DNA of 59,853 bases from Bacteroidia bacterium (GTDB lineage Bacteria; Bacteroidota; Bacteroidia; CAIKAF01). The notes under the pieces are model-generated. The model saw only the letters and a program-made list of their open reading frames with translations, was not told the DNA's origin and ran no database searches. This document shows, one piece after another, positions 43,707-53,288 of this stretch (position 1 is its first letter; each line of letters begins with the position of its first letter). The translations under genes were made by a program, and so were the position numbers. Where the stretch lies: positions 1 to 59,853 of the forward strand of contig JACVCJ010000007.1 in NCBI GenBank assembly GCA_016742095.1, in the 5' to 3' direction.

Positions 43707-45107
43707 ATGACCGCGATCAAATTCGGAACCGACGGCTGGAGAGCCATTATTGCCAAAGATTTCACTACGGATAACGTAAAACGTATCAGCATGGGCGTAG
43801 CCCTGTACCTGAAGCAGAAAGAGACGGAACCCTCCGTGGTGATCGGTCACGACTGCCGTTTTGCCGGTGAGCTCTTTATGCAGACCGCCGCTTCCGTATT
43901 CCTTGCGCAGGGCATTAAAGTACATTTTGCCAAAGGTTTTGTGTCCACGCCCATGATCTCGCTGGCGGCCCACGAGCTGCAGGTTTCTATGGGAGTGATC
44001 ATTACGGCCAGTCACAACCCGCCCTCCTACAACGGCTACAAGCTCAAGGGCAATTACGGCGGCCCCGTGCTGCCTTTTGAACTGGAACTGATCGAGGCCC
44101 TCATCCCAGACGCGGTGCCGCAGGTGGCCGATATCGAACTGAAAGACAACGGCACTACCCTGTTCCGGCAGGACCTGGAGGCCATGTATCTAAAACGGGT
44201 GGAAGATTCCTTTGACCTGGACGCCATCCGCAACAGCAGCATGAAATTTGCCTACGATGCCATGTACGGCGCCGGACAGGGCGTTATGAAAAAACTGTTC
44301 CCGGGTATGGACCTGCTGCATTGCGATCAGAACCCCGGTTTTGAAGGCACGGCACCCGAACCCATCCTCAAAAACCTGAAACCGTTCCAGGAATTTATAC
44401 GCAGCAAAGGCAATATTGCCAGCGGACTGGCTACCGACGGCGATGCCGACCGCATCGGGCTGTTCGATTCCAAAGGCAACTTTGTAGACTCGCACCACAT
44501 TATCCTGCTGCTGATCCATTACCTGTACAAGTACAAAGGTTACCGCGGCAAGGTGATCACAGCCTTTTCGGTGACGGACAAGGTAAAGACCCTGTGCGCA
44601 CATTACGGACTGGAACAGCAGACCGTGAAGATCGGCTTTAAATACATTGCCGGGTTCTTCCTGGAAGAAGACATTCTGCTGGGCGGCGAAGAAAGCGGCG
44701 GTATTGCCGTTAAAGGGCATATCCCCGAGCGCGACGGCATCTGGATGGGCCTCATTATCTGGGAATTTATGGCCAAAAGCGGCAAAACACTCGAAGAACT
44801 GATCGAAGAAGTGTACGCCATTACCGGCTCTTTCCAGTACGACCGTGCCGACCTGCACCTTACCGAAGAACAAAAACAACGTATACTGAAGACCTGCGCC
44901 GGCGGCAATATTCAGCATTTCGGCGGTAAGGACGTGGCCCGTACCGAGACCATCGACGGGTACAAATATCATTTCAACGGCGGCGAATGGCTGATGATAC
45001 GCGCTTCGGGAACCGAGCCCGTAGTACGTGTGTATGCCGAGGCGGCCGATAAAACAGAACTGGAAACGTTCCTTCAGCAGAGTGTGAAGGACGTACTTGC
45101 CCTATGA
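43707..45107 (+). CDS. Alpha-D-phosphohexomutase (phosphoglucomutase/phosphomannomutase)
   Basis: 466 residues. The active-site serine loop is ITASHNPPSYNGYKLKG, the metal loop TDGDADRIGLF, the sugar loop GGEESGGIAV and the phosphate-binding loop RASGTEPVVRVY. It isomerises hexose 1- and 6-phosphates for glycogen or cell envelope sugars; glucose versus mannose cannot be told. It overlaps the next gene by 4 bp. Confidence 0.93.
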   Translation: MTAIKFGTDGWRAIIAKDFTTDNVKRISMGVALYLKQKETEPSVVIGHDCRFAGELFMQTAASVFLAQGIKVHFAKGFVSTPMISLAAHELQVSMGVIITASHNPPSYNGYKLKGNYGGPVLPFELELIEALIPDAVPQVADIELKDNGTTLFRQDLEAMYLKRVEDSFDLDAIRNSSMKFAYDAMYGAGQGVMKKLFPGMDLLHCDQNPGFEGTAPEPILKNLKPFQEFIRSKGNIASGLATDGDADRIGLFDSKGNFVDSHHIILLLIHYLYKYKGYRGKVITAFSVTDKVKTLCAHYGLEQQTVKIGFKYIAGFFLEEDILLGGEESGGIAVKGHIPERDGIWMGLIIWEFMAKSGKTLEELIEEVYAITGSFQYDRADLHLTEEQKQRILKTCAGGNIQHFGGKDVARTETIDGYKYHFNGGEWLMIRASGTEPVVRVYAEAADKTELETFLQQSVKDVLAL

Positions 45108-45910
45108 AGTATAAAAAAGGAGATAAAGTAAATTTCACCGATTTCCTGGGCGGAGGCACCGTACTGGAAGCACTGGGAAACGATATGTACCGCATCGAGG
45201 CCGACGAAGGTATCGAGATGACCGTGCATAAGAACGAGATCGTGGCCCAGTTCAATCCCTATAAAAGCATGCCCGTGTTTCGCAAGAACAGCGGAGAAAG
45301 CAGCCCGGCGGCCAAAGAGTCTGCGCCGGAGCAGCAAAATACAGAACCGGACTGGGAACAGAGCGGCAAAATAAAGATCCGGAAAGAAAAAACGGGTAAA
45401 AAGAGCCTGCAGGAAGACGATTCCGCGGCCGAAAGTTCCGAAAAATGGATCAGCAAAGGCCTGGAAGACGAAAAACGGAAGCTGGACAAAGAACCCGATG
45501 CCTGGGAGAATCCCGGTAAAAAAGTGATACCAAAGGTGCGGGACAAGGAATATACCGACAAAACCCTGCACGTAAAGGCCGACGACCTGAAAAAGCCCAA
45601 TAAAAAGGTAATGCCGGCCGTAAAGGAAGTGATCCCGGAGATCGACCTGCATTTTGATGAAATAGAAGTGAATACCTGGCGCCTGGCCCCCGAAGAACGC
45701 CTGCAATACCAGCTGCGCTTTTTTCAGCAGAAACTGGAAGAGTTCATTGCCGCCCGGGTACGTAAATTTGTAGTGATACACGGGGTGGGCGAAGGCGTTT
45801 TACGTGCCGAGGTCCGTTCCATACTGCGCAGCTATCCGCAGATCTACTATTACGACGCCTCCTGGCAGAAATACGGCCGCGGCGCCACCATGGCCGAGAT
45901 CCGTTATTAA
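45104..45910 (+). CDS. Smr-domain protein (DUF2027-like N terminus)
   Basis: 268 residues. An N-terminal beta-barrel-like domain (KGDKVNFTDFLGGGTVLEAL) resembles that of MutS2-associated proteins, a charged, Lys/Glu-rich linker runs from about residue 65 to 170, and a C-terminal Smr domain shows EIDLHF and the VIHGVGEGVLRAEV loop (residues about 225-240). Smr domains cut or bind structured nucleic acid. Its start overlaps the mutase stop by 4 bp. Confidence 0.85.
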   Translation: MKYKKGDKVNFTDFLGGGTVLEALGNDMYRIEADEGIEMTVHKNEIVAQFNPYKSMPVFRKNSGESSPAAKESAPEQQNTEPDWEQSGKIKIRKEKTGKKSLQEDDSAAESSEKWISKGLEDEKRKLDKEPDAWENPGKKVIPKVRDKEYTDKTLHVKADDLKKPNKKVMPAVKEVIPEIDLHFDEIEVNTWRLAPEERLQYQLRFFQQKLEEFIAARVRKFVVIHGVGEGVLRAEVRSILRSYPQIYYYDASWQKYGRGATMAEIRY

Positions 45911-45974
45911 AAAATACTGCATCTGTACCAGTATGCAGATTATTGCTTTATCTTTATTTTGTAAAAAACGAGGT

Positions 45975-46856
45975 ATGAAATCAATCGGCGCCTTATTCTT
46001 CTTCCTGGGTTTTGTGTTCAGCGTAGCGGCACAGGACATCATCTACAACGATCCCGGTCTGCAGCTCAAGATCACCGGCAACGGATTCAGTGTACGGAAA
46101 GCGTTCATTGCCACGGACAGTGCCATGCAGAATTCCAACAAACTGGACTACAACAGGCAGTATTACATGGTATTCCATGATATAGAGGGATTTAAAAGAC
46201 AGAAAAATAAGGTTTTTCCCGGCATACGCATCTTTGTAACCGACCTCAGCAATAAGGTGATCTTCGATTCCGGCGACCTGCTGGCCGATAAGAAAGACGG
46301 TGTAGACACCAGTGAAGTACGCGAGATAGCCCCGAGCATTTTTACCGCCGATCCCATGACCGGCAACGGATTTTATGTATTCAACGTAGAAGTGTGGGAT
46401 AAAAAAGGCAAGTCGCGCATGCATGCCGCCTACACGTTCGTATTGAACCCCTACGACTATACCTATACGCAGAAGAGCGGAGGCCTGAGTACCCGTAACC
46501 TGTTCGTGTTCCAGGACAATAAGCTCACTTTTGCCAACCGGATACGCATGAACCAGCAGGCCGATTATGTTTTTTACGGTACGGGGGTCTTCCAGATGGT
46601 GAACGACAAATTTTACCCGGGATGCCGCATACGCGTGATCGATTCTGAAAACCTGGTACTGTTCGAATCAGACGATCTGTATACCAATATGGCCATTAAT
46701 AAAGGTCCGGAGGGTGCCATAGGCGATCTGAAGGTGTTTTTTACCCCCAGCGACGACCTGGAACCGGAAAAGCCCTATAAGCTGGCCATCCTGTTCTGGG
46801 ACAAAAAAAGTGATAAACAGGTGGAAATAGAAGTGCCTTTTATCGTATATAAATAA
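45975..46856 (+). CDS. Secreted beta-rich protein of unknown function
   Basis: 293 residues from the ATG at 45975, which gives a signal peptide (GALFFFLGFVFSVAAQ); earlier in-frame ATGs lie inside the Smr gene. Two similar halves seem present: DIIYNDPGLQLKITGNGFSV and RNLFVFQDNKLTFANRIRMN each start a beta-rich unit with a PGxRIxVxDxxNxVxFxSxDL-like strand set. No family recognised. Confidence 0.75.
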   Translation: MKSIGALFFFLGFVFSVAAQDIIYNDPGLQLKITGNGFSVRKAFIATDSAMQNSNKLDYNRQYYMVFHDIEGFKRQKNKVFPGIRIFVTDLSNKVIFDSGDLLADKKDGVDTSEVREIAPSIFTADPMTGNGFYVFNVEVWDKKGKSRMHAAYTFVLNPYDYTYTQKSGGLSTRNLFVFQDNKLTFANRIRMNQQADYVFYGTGVFQMVNDKFYPGCRIRVIDSENLVLFESDDLYTNMAINKGPEGAIGDLKVFFTPSDDLEPEKPYKLAILFWDKKSDKQVEIEVPFIVYK

Positions 46857-46858
46857 AC

Positions 46859-47233
46859 TTACTTCGCAACAGGATAACCGGCCTTTTCCCAGCCTTTGTA
46901 GCCGCCCGTAAGGTTATACACTTTTTTATAGCCCGCTTTGCTGAGTGCGGCGGCCGCTTCGGAACTTCTTCCGCCTACGGCGCAGTACACGTAAATGGGT
47001 TTATCCTTAGGTACGGTCTTGAAATTTGCCATAAAACCGTCCGCCAGCCAGTCGTAATTCACCGAACCGGCAATACGCCCCTGTTTCACTTCCCAGGTCT
47101 GGCGTACGTCTACCAGCAGTTCGTTCTTCTCCGTTTCCAGCGCCGATCTGAAAGCGGCCGCGTCCAGGTCGGTCTGGGCTTTTGCAAGCAGTACCGATCC
47201 GGAAAACAGGAATATCAGCAGGAATTTTTTCAT
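46859..47233 (-). CDS. Secreted rhodanese-domain protein
   Basis: 124 residues with a signal peptide (FLFSGSVLLAKAQ) followed by one rhodanese domain: LLVDVRQTWEVKQGRI, the active-site loop VYCAVGGRSSEA with the catalytic Cys, and NLTGGYKGWEKAGYPV. It acts in the periplasm and could carry sulfur or serve redox work. It lies 13 bp downstream of the RidA-type gene. Confidence 0.9.
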   Translation of the reverse strand: MKKFLLIFLFSGSVLLAKAQTDLDAAAFRSALETEKNELLVDVRQTWEVKQGRIAGSVNYDWLADGFMANFKTVPKDKPIYVYCAVGGRSSEAAAALSKAGYKKVYNLTGGYKGWEKAGYPVAK

Positions 47234-47245
47234 AATTAACGTATA

Positions 47246-47662
47246 TTAATCGATCGTAGCGATCACTTTCAGTTCAATGGCGATCGGGGTGGGCAGGCAA
47301 TTAATCTCCAGCGTGGTGCGGCAGGGCGGGTTTTCCCCGAAATACTCGGCCCACAGCTGGTTATAGGTTTTGAAATCGTCCTTCATATTGGTGAGAAAAA
47401 CCGTTACGTCCACGATGTTATTCCAGCTGCTTCCGGCTTCCTCCAGGATATTGCGCACATTGTTGAACACACTGCGGCATTGCTTTTCAATATCGTAGCT
47501 CTGTATACGGCCATCGGCGTCCAGTTCCACACCGGGTATCTGCTTCGTGCCTTTTTCGCGGGGTCCCACGCCCGAAAGGAACAACAGGTTCCCCACCCTT
47601 TTTGCGTGCGGGTACAGGCCAACGGGCTCCGGCGCCTTGCTTGAATTAATGCTTTCGTTCAT
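47246..47662 (-). CDS. RidA-family (YjgF/YER057c) enamine/imine deaminase
   Basis: 138 residues. The core has GLYPHAKRVGNLLFLSGVGP, QCRSVFNNVRNILEEAGSSW and the family end PPCRTTLEINCLP with the substrate-binding Arg. RidA proteins clear reactive enamines made by PLP enzymes. The subgroup resembles 2-aminomuconate deaminase-like members. Confidence 0.9.
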   Translation of the reverse strand: MNESINSSKAPEPVGLYPHAKRVGNLLFLSGVGPREKGTKQIPGVELDADGRIQSYDIEKQCRSVFNNVRNILEEAGSSWNNIVDVTVFLTNMKDDFKTYNQLWAEYFGENPPCRTTLEINCLPTPIAIELKVIATID

Positions 47663-47711
47663 ATGTACAAAGGTAATATAATCGGCCTATATCCTGTGTA
47701 ACACAGGTTAC

Positions 47712-50222
47712 CTAAATTCCGATCTTATAGGCTATGCGGAAGGCAAAATTATCGATCGTTTTCGGCAGCGTATAGGCCCCGTAGCGGTAGAACACACCTG
47801 CGCCCAGTCCCATGCTTACGCCCAGCAGGCGTGCCTTGAGCAGGTTATCTACGTAAACACCCGACTCAAAAAAGCCGTGCCGCATATCCCGCGCCGGGAA
47901 ATTGATGTGCCGTTCGGGGTGCTGCAGCCAGGAGAAACCGATGGCCTGACTGATGCCGGGTTCGGGACGGTACTTGCCTTTGAACAGCAGGGTACCGAAA
48001 CTGTGACGGTAAAAAGCGCCCACGAACTTATCGCCCGAAAATTCGTTAAGCCACATGGTCTCAAAAGCATTTTCGCTGAGTATGCCCAGGCCTTTCAGTT
48101 TGGAACCGGGATCGTAATTACCGCGCATGTTAAAAAGCTTGGCATAGGGCACATCGCCGAAGACCGCGCCGCCCGTTACATACAGCGAAGAACGGCCCAG
48201 GTGCTTGATGAACACATTATAGTCCAGCGCCGCAATTACCTTGCTGTACTCAAACTGCCCGCCCAGCACGTCTTTGATGCCCTGGGTAAGCTGCAGGTGC
48301 AGTATGGGGAATTTGGTGCCCATGGAATACAGGCGACGGCCGTTGTCCATAAATTTTTCCTTGTGCCCGTAGCGCAGCATAAGCGTGGCCTCGGCAAAAC
48401 GGAAACGGCTCTGCTCGGGGTCCGTGGCCGAACGCTGCCAGGCATAGCCCAGGGTATTATCCAGGTTCTGCACCCGAAAACCCGGCTCGATCGTAAGTTG
48501 TGGTACCGGGCGCAGTTTAAAGCCCAGGCCCGTGTTTTCCACCCGGTCGTACCGGAAGGTGGCCAGGCTGCGGTTCGAGCTTCTCAGCAGGAAGCCCGTA
48601 CGCTCAAACACGTCGTAAGAGCCGCTTTCCAGCAGATCGTAATAATATTCAAAATAGACGGAATAGCGCTTTTTCCGCTCGAAATTCACCTGCGCGCGGC
48701 CACCGTATTTGAGGCCTTTGTCTTTCAGTCCGTAGCCGATATACCCGCCCAGCTGCACCCAGCGGGTAAGGCGGTCATTGGTCTCCAGGCCCACACCAAA
48801 ACGCCAGCCCTCGTAGTTGTTGAAGCGGACAATGCGTTTCAGGTCCAGGTCGAATATGCGTATACGCAGTTTGCCCGTGGCCAGGGCCTCCATACCGTTC
48901 AGCAGGCGGTCCAGGTTCATTTTTTTACCGATGCTGTCTACCACCTGGTAGGTTTTACGGTCTTTGGCGCTGGTGCTGTCGGGCCGGTACTGTCCCAGCA
49001 GTCGCTCGCTGTTCTTTTCGGCCAGCGGGTCCAGCCCGATCTCGGCCCCGGCAAAATCCCCGGTCTTAAAAACAGGCGCCAGGCGTACATCGCTTACGAA
49101 CTGATTGCCGATAAAGGCCAGTTTAAAGCCTCCCATGGCCGCACCGGGGAAACTCAGTTCCGACGTGGTCTGCACCGGGAACATAAACACGCCTTCTGCC
49201 GTATATTTCTGCAGCACGCTCACCTGCATGCCGCCCTCACTTTTCAGGGGCCGGGCAATGGCGCTTTCGAGGCGCAGTTTGTCTTTGTTGATGTTCAGCA
49301 CGCCTTCCATGGCTTCGAAGCGGGTACCCTGTTTAGGCCGGAATTCGATCACCAGCACCGTATCCACGCCCGAAAAAACCGTGTCCACGATATTGAAAAA
49401 ATAGCGCGAGGTACTGCCTTTCGAAAGGGGATTCAGGTAATTTTTGCCGAGTATGCTGAAGTATTCGTCGTAAAAGGTAAATGCCTGCATCTGGGTCATG
49501 AACAGGGCCACCGTAGGGTCCTGCAGGCCCGATGTATGATAGGCCTTTACGATTTCGGTGCTTTTGCCGGGCGGCTTGAACTTGCGCTCGCTCACGGTCT
49601 CGCTCAGGAACAGGTATTGCTGGTCCAGGAAACGGCGGGTGCGGAAGGCCGAAGAATCCACCTGCCCCGTTTCAAGCTCTTTTATACGGATGCGGGCCAT
49701 ATCGGTACTGTCGCTGATGCCGGTACCCACCATACGGTTGTAAGAGGTGTAGCGGTACCCGTCCGGTGCACGGCGGGGATCTACGTTCTTCCGGTTAGCC
49801 GAGGTTTTTTCAATGATCTCATCGGCCGGATTTTTGCCGGGCAGGATCACGGCCCCGCTCAGGTCGTAGGTCTTGCGTTTCAGTTTGATAAGCAGTCCCT
49901 CATCAGACGCCGTGAACACCAGGCTCTGCGGAACAAAACCGGCATAGCTGAAGCGAACACTGGCCGGACTGCGCCGTGTATCCAGACTGAATTTACCGGC
50001 GATATCCGTAGAAGTACCATTGGCGGCATCGATCTCCACCACGTTCACAAAAGGAAGAGGCTCGTTCGTTTCGGCATTTACCACACGGCCGCGCAGTTGT
50101 ATGGCCTGTGCAAAAAGAGCCTGCAAGGAAAAAAAGAGGAATACGGAGAGTAACCCTCCGGTCCCGTTTTTCGTATACCTGTATAAAGGGCCCTTTGTAT
50201 TTCGATGTGTTGCGGATATCAT
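47712..50222 (-). CDS. DUF5686/carboxypeptidase-regulatory-like outer membrane protein
   Basis: 836 residues from the ATG at 50222, the nearest ATG before the signal peptide (LSVFLFFSLQALFAQ); the start is not certain. A CarboxypepD_reg-like beta domain (about residues 45-125: LRGRVVNAETNEPLPFVNVV) is followed by a long region of the DUF5686 type and, from about residue 470, a probable beta-barrel part rich in aromatic strands. It is expected in the outer membrane; function unknown. It is not TonB-dependent by any visible motif. Confidence 0.82.
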   Translation of the reverse strand: MISATHRNTKGPLYRYTKNGTGGLLSVFLFFSLQALFAQAIQLRGRVVNAETNEPLPFVNVVEIDAANGTSTDIAGKFSLDTRRSPASVRFSYAGFVPQSLVFTASDEGLLIKLKRKTYDLSGAVILPGKNPADEIIEKTSANRKNVDPRRAPDGYRYTSYNRMVGTGISDSTDMARIRIKELETGQVDSSAFRTRRFLDQQYLFLSETVSERKFKPPGKSTEIVKAYHTSGLQDPTVALFMTQMQAFTFYDEYFSILGKNYLNPLSKGSTSRYFFNIVDTVFSGVDTVLVIEFRPKQGTRFEAMEGVLNINKDKLRLESAIARPLKSEGGMQVSVLQKYTAEGVFMFPVQTTSELSFPGAAMGGFKLAFIGNQFVSDVRLAPVFKTGDFAGAEIGLDPLAEKNSERLLGQYRPDSTSAKDRKTYQVVDSIGKKMNLDRLLNGMEALATGKLRIRIFDLDLKRIVRFNNYEGWRFGVGLETNDRLTRWVQLGGYIGYGLKDKGLKYGGRAQVNFERKKRYSVYFEYYYDLLESGSYDVFERTGFLLRSSNRSLATFRYDRVENTGLGFKLRPVPQLTIEPGFRVQNLDNTLGYAWQRSATDPEQSRFRFAEATLMLRYGHKEKFMDNGRRLYSMGTKFPILHLQLTQGIKDVLGGQFEYSKVIAALDYNVFIKHLGRSSLYVTGGAVFGDVPYAKLFNMRGNYDPGSKLKGLGILSENAFETMWLNEFSGDKFVGAFYRHSFGTLLFKGKYRPEPGISQAIGFSWLQHPERHINFPARDMRHGFFESGVYVDNLLKARLLGVSMGLGAGVFYRYGAYTLPKTIDNFAFRIAYKIGI

Positions 50223-50426
50223 ACCTGTATTCTGCGCTGAATGTATCACAAAAAAAACACTTGGGGAAATACGGCCAAATGCTTTCGGCGAAAAGTGCCT
50301 GTATGTCCACCAACGCAGGGTTTGGCGGTACGACGGGGTGCTGTGTGCCGTTTGCCGGATCAAAATATCCCTTAAAAAGCGCGCCGGAGCGTGAAAAAAT
50401 CAGTAACATTGCCCTAAAAATCAAGC

Positions 50427-51431
50427 GTGTCAACGTACACTACAGAGGAAATAGAAAACTGGTTTGAGGCCCTGGGCCGTGTAACCGTGCTTGTTATCGG
50501 CGATTTTATGCTCGACCGCTACATTTACGGGCGTGTAGACCGCATCTCGCCCGAAGCACCCGTGCCCGTGGTAAACGTATCACAGCGTGAATCCCGTCCG
50601 GGCGGCGCCGGCAATGTATTGCTGAACGTACATGCGCTGGGTGCCCGGGCCATTCCCCTGAGCATTACCGGGCTCGATGAAGCGGGCGACGAGCTTCTGC
50701 AGCAGTTTGCCGCACAGCAGATCGACACCACGCACATACAGCGCTACCCCGAAATACCCACCATTACCAAGACCCGTGTACTGGCCGGCCAGCACCAGAT
50801 GCTGCGTATCGACGAGGAAGACCTCGCCTGCATTACCCCGGCCATGGAACAACGGCTTATTGCCACCGTGCAGCAGTTGCTGAAGACCGAAAAGATCGAT
50901 GCCGTACTGTTTGAGGATTACGATAAAGGCGTGATCAGCCCGGCGCTGATCGAAGCCACCGTAAAAGCGGCCGCAGAGCGGAACATACCGGTTTGCGTAG
51001 ACCCCAAGAAAAAGAACTTTGCAGCCTACAAAGGCGTTACCCTTTTTAAACCCAACCTGAAAGAACTGCGCGAAGGGCTGGGCCTCGAAATGCGTGGCGA
51101 AAACGCCATGGAAGAGGCCGATGAACAGCTTCGCGCCCTGCTGGGGCATACCTACACCCTGGCCACCCTGTCCGAAAAAGGCATCTATTTTTCAGACCGG
51201 GAACATGCCTGCCGGCGGCCGAGCATCGTGCGCAGCGTAGCCGACGTATCGGGTGCGGGCGACAGCGTTATCGCCACCGCCACCTGCTTCCTGGCAGCCG
51301 GCGCTCCCCCGCTGCTGGCGGCCGAACTGGCCAATCTTTCCGGGGGCATCGTATGCGAATTTCCGGGGGTAGTGCCTGTTGATAAGACCCGGTTGAAAAC
51401 AGAAGCGTTTCATTACCTTTGCAAAAAATAA
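50427..51431 (+). CDS. rfaE1: PfkB-family sugar kinase, heptose 7-phosphate kinase type
   Basis: 334 residues. The ribokinase fold shows VLVIGDFMLDRYIYGRVDRI, SRPGGAGNVLLNVHALGA and the anion-hole/catalytic-base segment VADVSGAGDSVIATATC. It matches the N-terminal kinase half of HldE, which phosphorylates heptose 7-phosphate for lipopolysaccharide core; the nucleotidyltransferase half is absent, as in organisms with two separate genes. The start of the TrkH gene follows 3 bp after the stop. Confidence 0.88.
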   Translation: MSTYTTEEIENWFEALGRVTVLVIGDFMLDRYIYGRVDRISPEAPVPVVNVSQRESRPGGAGNVLLNVHALGARAIPLSITGLDEAGDELLQQFAAQQIDTTHIQRYPEIPTITKTRVLAGQHQMLRIDEEDLACITPAMEQRLIATVQQLLKTEKIDAVLFEDYDKGVISPALIEATVKAAAERNIPVCVDPKKKNFAAYKGVTLFKPNLKELREGLGLEMRGENAMEEADEQLRALLGHTYTLATLSEKGIYFSDREHACRRPSIVRSVADVSGAGDSVIATATCFLAAGAPPLLAAELANLSGGIVCEFPGVVPVDKTRLKTEAFHYLCKK

Positions 51432-51434
51432 ACC

Positions 51435-53276
51435 GTGGCAGGCATCCAGACACTCCGGGAAAAAATAAACCTGGTCATATACAAGTACAAAGACCGGGCC
51501 CTCAGGATACTGAGACTGGCACGACTGGCTACGGTAGTGCTGGCCCTGGGCACCCTGGTGTACTATTTCGGATTTCCCCACACGCAGGATTCCCAGGAAA
51601 TGGTGTTCCGGGTGATACGCGGCGTATTCGGTTTCCTGATATTCAGCTATATTTTCCGCTTCTTTTTCGATTTTGAACCGGCCAAATTCCTGCGGAACCA
51701 CAAGTACGAAGGGCTATTGCTGGGCATACTCGTGCTCGACTTCATCGGTAAGCTGATCACGGGCAGCTCCTTCAGCAGGCACTTTTTCGAAGGACTGGGT
51801 TTCGAAGGCCTCAGTTCCGTATTCGTAGCCTTTTCCTGCCTGGTGATGTTTCTTTTTACCAGTATCGAAGTGGTGCGCGGCTCGCGTTACATTTCCGACA
51901 TCAAATTATCGCCTTCTACCCTGTTCATCGGTAGTTTTGTACTGCTGATACTGGCCGGTACCGGTCTGCTGATGCTGCCCGAAGCCACCACTACCGACGG
52001 CCCCATGCCCTTCCTGGACGCACTGTTCACCTCTACCAGCGCCAGTTGTGTTACCGGGCTTATCGTGGTGGACACCGCTACGTATTTTACGCTCAAAGGC
52101 AAGATCATACTCATGATCCTGATGCAGCTGGGCGGACTCAACATTATTTCGTTCACCTCCTTTTTCAGCCTTTTTTCACAGAAGGGCCCCGGCATACGGC
52201 AACAGGCCATCATTATGGACTTTATGAGCTTCGAGAGCCTGAGCGGTACTAAAAAACTGCTGAAAGACATCTTGCTGATGGCCGCAGGCATTGAACTGAT
52301 CGGGGGTATCCTGATCTATTTCCTCTGGCACCCCGACGTATATTTTGCCACGGAATTCGACCGTATCTTCTCCTCGCTTTTCCATTCGGTGAGTGCCTTC
52401 AACAATGCGGGCTTCTCGCTGTATACCAATAACATGTACGAGGCCGGCGGAGTACGCAAAAGCTATATGGTGCATATTGTGATCATGCTGCTGATCATCT
52501 TCGGCGGTCTGGGTTTCCACGTGATCAAAGAAGTGTTCGGGGCACAGAACATGCGCGAACGTCTGCGCCGTCCCTGGAAAACCTATACGGCAGGTACCAA
52601 GATCGTGCTGTATACCACGGCCGTGCTCATTGTGTTCGGTACCGTTTTCTTCTACATTGCCGAGATCAATAACCCGGCGATGTACCGTAATGCCGGCGAT
52701 TTCGGGAATCAGTCCTTTGTGCCGCGGGTAATTACGGCGGCTTTCCAGTCGGTGGTTACACGTACGGCCGGTTTTAACTCGGTAGATATGTCGGTGCTTA
52801 CCACCCCGGTGATCCTGATCTTTATTTTTCTCATGTTCGTGGGGGCCTCTCCGGCATCTACGGGCGGCGGTATCAAGACCACCACCTTCGCCGTTATTTT
52901 TCTTTCGGCCATTTCCACCATCACCAACCGCCACAGCGTAATGGTATTTAAGCGTACCATTCCCAAAGAGACCATCGGCAAGGCCTATACGGTGGTGCTG
53001 TTCTCCGTCAGCATTATCTTCATCAGTATACTGGCCATGGCCTTTTCCGACCCGCAGGTACCGCTGGAAAAACTGAGTTTCGAAGTAGTGTCGGCCTACT
53101 GTACGGTGGGTCTGTCCACGGGCATTACCGCCGGGCTCAGCATGGAAAGTAAAGTGATACTGATCCTGTGTATGTTCATCGGAAGGGTGGGCATTCTTAC
53201 CCTGGCCATATCCCTGAGCCGCAAAATACGGAGCAATAACTATTCCTACCCCACCACATTTATCATGGTAGGATAA
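51435..53276 (+). CDS. trkH: TrkH-family potassium uptake membrane protein (GTG start)
   Basis: 613 residues, starting with GTG at 51435 (no better ATG is near). Two extra N-terminal helices precede the usual TrkH core of repeated M1-P-M2 units; selectivity-filter-like segments include TSASCVTGLIVVD, FNNAGFSLY, TRTAGFNSVD and CTVGLSTGI. It is the membrane part of a Trk/Ktr potassium channel; a TrkA-type regulatory gene is not in the window. Confidence 0.92.
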   Translation: MAGIQTLREKINLVIYKYKDRALRILRLARLATVVLALGTLVYYFGFPHTQDSQEMVFRVIRGVFGFLIFSYIFRFFFDFEPAKFLRNHKYEGLLLGILVLDFIGKLITGSSFSRHFFEGLGFEGLSSVFVAFSCLVMFLFTSIEVVRGSRYISDIKLSPSTLFIGSFVLLILAGTGLLMLPEATTTDGPMPFLDALFTSTSASCVTGLIVVDTATYFTLKGKIILMILMQLGGLNIISFTSFFSLFSQKGPGIRQQAIIMDFMSFESLSGTKKLLKDILLMAAGIELIGGILIYFLWHPDVYFATEFDRIFSSLFHSVSAFNNAGFSLYTNNMYEAGGVRKSYMVHIVIMLLIIFGGLGFHVIKEVFGAQNMRERLRRPWKTYTAGTKIVLYTTAVLIVFGTVFFYIAEINNPAMYRNAGDFGNQSFVPRVITAAFQSVVTRTAGFNSVDMSVLTTPVILIFIFLMFVGASPASTGGGIKTTTFAVIFLSAISTITNRHSVMVFKRTIPKETIGKAYTVVLFSVSIIFISILAMAFSDPQVPLEKLSFEVVSAYCTVGLSTGITAGLSMESKVILILCMFIGRVGILTLAISLSRKIRSNNYSYPTTFIMVG

Positions 53277-53288
53277 TAAAACGAGATT

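Noticed and set aside
47877-50153. 758-codon open frame on the plus strand opposite the DUF5686 gene
   Set aside because: It is a mirror of the real gene: no signal peptide, low-complexity His/Gln/Gly-rich translation and no known motif, while the minus strand shows a signal peptide and recognised domains.
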